Shown here: in pieces, positions 59,303-64,000 of the stretch
How the letters are laid out: the number at the start of each line of letters is the position of its first letter
Position numbering within the stretch: position 1 is the stretch's first letter
Source: Nematostella vectensis
Taxonomy: Eukaryota > Cnidaria > Anthozoa > Actiniaria > Edwardsiidae
Assembly: GCF_932526225.1 (NCBI RefSeq)
Contig: NC_064034.1
Span: forward strand, 5,318,001 to 5,382,000
DNA: 64,000 bases
Reading direction: 5' to 3'
The notes under the pieces: model-generated
The model's database searches: none
What the model was told of the DNA's origin: nothing
What the model saw: the letters and a program-made list of their open reading frames with translations, nothing else
Program-made: the position numbers and the translations under genes

Positions 59303-62300
59303 ACCATGGTCTCGTCGGGTGGTGGGTGTGACGGAAATGACGCCTTAAGTGCGTGAGCCTTAGGTAGCTGTACTCTAGTGACACATGCTCAATTCCACGT
59401 TTCTTCGAAAATGTCAAGCATTTCATGCATTTCATGCAAGGAAAAGGAGATCCATTGTTCTTGCAAAGATTTTCGTAATACTTTTTATATTTAAAAATAA
59501 AATATTTTAGAATAGAGACACCAAAGCCCACCCCTCCTATCGTTTATAAACCATATATAGTAAAGCTAAGCGATAAGATTTTGAACATCTGTAACATAGT
59601 ATCTTCAGTCTTTATGCAAAGCTGGAGCAATTGATCTCTTCTCTTCCCTTATCCATTATCGCTTAGCTATATTCCCCCTTGACGGAAATAGCTTGTCAAA
59701 TCCTTAACTTTGTAGCATAAAAAATCTGCCGAACAAGCCGCGGCAACAATTTTTTAGACAAATGCTATCAGCCTCTCTTTCATGTCTAATTTCGGCACCA
59801 GTTTGCGCTCGCCATAAGCGATAGCGGAAATTGGCTATTGACGTCACCCTTGCTAGTAAAAGACTCGAGGCCGGTCATTTTACATGGAGCTAACGTGCGA
59901 GAAATGAAATTTGTTCCTACTTATATGCAAGAGGTGTAATGTTTCCAAAATTGAGGACACACTGCTACTTTATGACGTCATCACACGATATCGCTCGCAG
60001 CAACCATTTTGTGGTCAACCAAAGGTTCAGATGTTTTGTTAAAACAAAAGGCTCGAAAGTTTTGTTTAAACCAAAAGTTCAGATATTTTGTTTATTCTCA
60101 GTTCCTTTTTGAAAACTTTTTTCTGCAATGTCTATTTTTAGATAAAAAAAAAACTGTGCGTTTACTGCTAAACGATTAGAGCGTTTCTCTTTGAACTTCC
60201 ATTATATCCTATGCTTTTCAGATGATTGTCTTCGTGAGATTAACTTGATATAATCCGGAAGACTTAGTAAGTATATTGGCTGTAGTTTTGTAGGAGTTTT
60301 TTAGTATTATTGTTATCCCTGTACGTATTACATCTTGTATCTTATTCCCTGCTATGAGCGCGCACGTCTATGACAATTCTAAGAGAAAATTTGATTGTTA
60401 AATGACGCCAGCTTCAATTTATGCAAGTGCTATCTTTTTTCTATTTTTGGATGACTATATGCGTATGATGTTCATTCCTTTTACCTGCCGAACAGAAAAC
60501 AAATGGTAGAATTTGGAAAAGATAGGAATACAAATATGAGACCAGTCTACAAGGTCCAATAATGTTTATCCAAGTAATGTTTATGCCTAGGGAGGTAGCT
60601 TCACCGCCAAAGAAGTATTACCATATACTGTATCACTATACTATAATTACCTGTTTGGAACAGACTAATAGAAAAATGAAAGATAAGGAAAAAAAAACAT
60701 AAGGGAAAGTTTGGAGTTGAGCACTCTTTTTTCGATTCATTTTTCATTTCTACTTCCTTTTATAACTCGGTCAGAAAAATCGCCCACGCACCTTTAATTC
60801 CATGCCTTAATAACAGTTCTGTTCCTCTTGGAGAGAATTCGCGAATCCAGCCTTTAAAACACGCGCACGGAGTGTCATAGAAATGTAAATGGAGACGTTT
60901 AAGAATTTGAGTAAGAGATTTTTTTTAAAGAAGGCATCAAATGCACCGCAAATAATTCTGAATGTTATATTTCATCAACATACTTTTTGATAATATGGAA
61001 CATCGTTGCTCATGTTATTAAAGGTATAATGCCGGCATGATATTAGCTACAGTTGAATGACGATGATCGTACCCCTGTACCTTCGGTAACTCGAACTGCG
61101 CTACCTACTAAGGATTTGTTTCGTACTTTTATTGTACTTTTAACCCCCAATAATACGAATTCTCGATAACTCGATCATTACGCTAACTCAAAATTGCAGT
61201 TCCTAATCGTAGTGATATATTCAATATTGCATGTGTCATGTATGGTTTATTTTTGCAACAAGGTCCGTTATAAAATTATGGTGCACCTTTAGGTACATAT
61301 TGGATATCTCCACATATTTCGGCTACATTTCACATATCTAAACTGAAATTCTGGCATTTTAGTTAAAATTAAATAAAAATTGAATGCTTTGGCTTCTTAT
61401 GGATTTCTAACAGGATTTTTATGGGAACAATTCGTAATAACAAAGCCAATTAAAATGCTTAATTGATCTTTCTCAAGATCGGAATTATTAATATAGGAAA
61501 CAAAGTACACAACATAAAAGTGCATTTCGTTTATTTAATTGTGGTACAAAGAGCAAAATATTCCTATAAACATTATTGTGTTTTATGTATTGATAGGTAG
61601 CATTGTGTAGAATATCGGAAAGAACGATTCATGCAAAAGAAAAATATTAACTTTGTAACGTAGACTGAATTTCTTTTAGTATTTCCTTTTTAATTTATCA
61701 CACAAAAGATTAAATCCGGTTAAAATCACATTAGTCTTAATTGACTCCAATTCGCGTTTTTAAAAATAAAACTATTACTGGTTCTTATAAGATGTAAGCC
61801 ATTAAAATTTAGATTCTTAACTTCAATGAATCCGCTAATTACAGAACTCAGGTCCTGAAAACAAACCAAAATGCGCTAACAAGGCCTTGTTATACAATAC
61901 ACTTATGATGCAGGTTATATCCGAGAAGTCTTTCAATCAAACTATTTACACAATTTCGCATTTTTCTAGCAATGAAAAATCACCAGGAAGTTATTCTTTT
62001 TTTAGATATAGAGGAATTGTTGAGTTAATGGTCTCCTCTGTATATATAACACACGCAGAGTTGTTGGTTAGTAGGAAAGGAAACTGAACGTTCGGAATAA
62101 CCAAAAAAACAAGACAGGGCCATTGTGCCGTAGGTAAGTGTGGGAACGAGTATTGTCATATCTTTTTAATTATCTTTCTCATCACAACCTCCTAGCATTT
62201 ACACCAATTCAACTGCGAAACCTTTGTAGAGTCACAGATTCTGCTTTTAAACGGTAAGGTCGCTCTAGATTTGACAGCCACGTCTTGCGTCCAGTATATC

Positions 62301-64000
62301 ACTTGGAAAATCTTATAGAATGTGTATAGTGTATCTTGAGGAAATACTATCAGAAAATTGATGCTGTGTTACATATCGAGAATCATAAAAACGGACAAGC
62401 GCTGGGATAATTAACGATGAGAGAGTAAAATCGGAAATGGCGACGGAAGCAACTTGCGATGACAGTGTGGAACATGCGCGCAAGCTTGCTTATTACTTGT
62501 ATCGCTTCTTGTGACGCGCAGTTTGTACTGATACCCGTATTTTTAAGTTATGAATGCTAAATTTGGTCTTCTACGTAATACGACCTGTGTTATCCCCATT
62601 ACTTGTTTGTGCGGTTTTTCTATTAATAAAATAATGAGATAATGATATTCTTGTACGTGCGGACACTATGTCGGCTCGGAGTATGACCCCTGTTGATTTT
62701 AAAGCAAAGTAATATTACGGTCGTAATGTTGTCGTATTGCCTACAAAAAGTTCAGATTAACAACCTAAACATTTTTGGAAATCAGATCCTGCAAGCCTTT
62801 TAAGATAAGAAGCCGACTTAAAACTAGGTTCAGTCTGTGTTTGTTAAGCGCTAAGAGTTGTCAGAGAATCTGTCCCTGCGGGTACGGTGAAGGCAAAACC
62901 GCCTCTTAGCTCTTTGCTATTCCATTTAGCTAGCCAAATTATATTGCGTAGCTACGCAAATATACCACAAGTCATTATTCATACTTCTAAAGCAGCAATA
63001 TGCAAAAATAGCTATTTAGTTTGAGAAACCGGGGTCTTTTCAAGTTTAAGAAAGTCCGACACCATATCAAAATAACTGCGAGCAATTTACTAGACCTTTT
63101 TGGAATTTATTGTTTTCCAGAGCATTCCGAACTTAAAATCACCTTTGGGCAGTGGTATGGTTTATTCACCAAAGGAGTGTAAGTGAATTCTGGAGAAAGA
63201 CTGCAAAGGGTGGCACAGTTAGCGGAGGATTCAAGAGAGTGTCGGTCTTCAAGAGTGTTGTTTCACTCTGTGCTTCATTAGGGCATGAAACCGCGATCGA
63301 CACAAGGGGTAGCACATAGTACGGCACATCTGATAGCCTTAAAATGCGGTGAGCTGCAATCTTTAGTTGATCGTCGAAACAATCAACAGCCACACCACGA
63401 TCCGCAATCGGGGAAACGACAAATTCTAATTTAGGTATTACAATCTCGAGATAAGAAAGCCTTTAAAGACTAAACGCGTTTTTTAAGAGTTAAAGCTGTT
63501 AAAGAGTGAAAACTGGTGCGGGTGGAAGATACAGTACTGCCGCTGTTGGTGTTGTTATTGTTTTATAGGTTCTCGGGTATTTTTCATCAAAATTTCGTAT
63601 GGGTGATTGGCAGGTAGGGCGAATATGTGCGTGTAAGTCTGACCTATTTTCAAATTAAGAATTTAGAGTCGATTAGACTCTTTGATACATGCCCCCCGCA
63701 TGTGCAAATTGTGTGGCGTACAGTGCTAGTGGGTATGGATTTTTGTTAATATGCAGCTCAAATGCTCACAGGTCGTTTGAACTTCATGTTTGTTCCTTTC
63801 TCTCAGGTTGTTTTAGAGCATCTCTGGATCAATTACTCGAGATATAATCGACAGTAGCGTCACACCCCAGGCTAGTATGAAAGTGATCGTTGTCAGCGAG
63901 GGAAACAAACCAGAAATGTAAAACATTAGAGCGTGAGTATTACCCGTACGCAAACACAACAAGAGGCGTGAAATTCACCTGTGGATTTTGTAAAGTATGA
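59303..64000. other. Gene-free right end
   Basis: AT-rich DNA with no recognised exon, RNA gene or repeat array. Frames at 61,887-62,087 and 63,166-63,393 have no recognisable features. A small exon of a gene lying to the right cannot be excluded. Confidence 0.5.

Overview
This window is animal nuclear DNA: long introns with GT-AG borders, microsatellites, a large satellite and a many-exon tubulin-complex gene. The two intronless class A receptors and the style of the small transposons suggest a cnidarian, most likely a sea anemone or other anthozoan; that placement is inference. No bacterial gene, CRISPR array, rRNA or tRNA was recognised.

Layout. (1) 1-17,515: a 73-bp tandem satellite, about 240 copies, running off the left edge. 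(2) 17,516-19,405: gene-free DNA with a hAT-like MITE and two minisatellites. (3) 19,406-36,656, minus strand: a complete TUBGCP6 gene (gamma-tubulin complex protein 6). I placed 30 exons by hand; their lengths add to 5,667 nt, an unbroken frame of 1,888 codons plus stop. (4) 36,657-38,503: intergenic DNA with a probable LINE 3' end and a 20-bp inverted repeat. (5) 38,510-49,244: a 10.7-kb integrated virus-like element flanked by a 6-bp target duplication (GACAAG), with about 0.5-kb terminal inverted repeats, a double-jelly-roll type major capsid protein, an A32/FtsK-type packaging ATPase and about ten further genes. (6) 49,874-51,157 and 56,146-57,444, minus strand: two paralogous class A GPCRs, each a single open frame. 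(7) 57,445-64,000: gene-free DNA.

The virus-like element is the prime object. It is Polinton/adintovirus-like in its 6-bp target duplication, inverted repeats and capsid/ATPase pair, but I recognise no polymerase, integrase or protease gene. Genes run rightward at both ends and leftward in the middle (capsid, ATPase, small membrane proteins). Nearly every longer gene is broken by small duplications, indels or stops, while the adjacent host genes are intact, so it is probably a fossil copy. It carries shared TATA + CACGTG motifs near gene starts, clusters of very short hairpins (mostly TTC/GAA triloops, including six copies of GCCGTTCCGGC), and a 14-bp stem-loop holding the stop codons of two convergent genes. 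These look like a compact transcription and 3'-end grammar.

Limits: homology calls rest on reading motifs, not on searches. Element edges are exact to a few bases; minisatellite edges are approximate.
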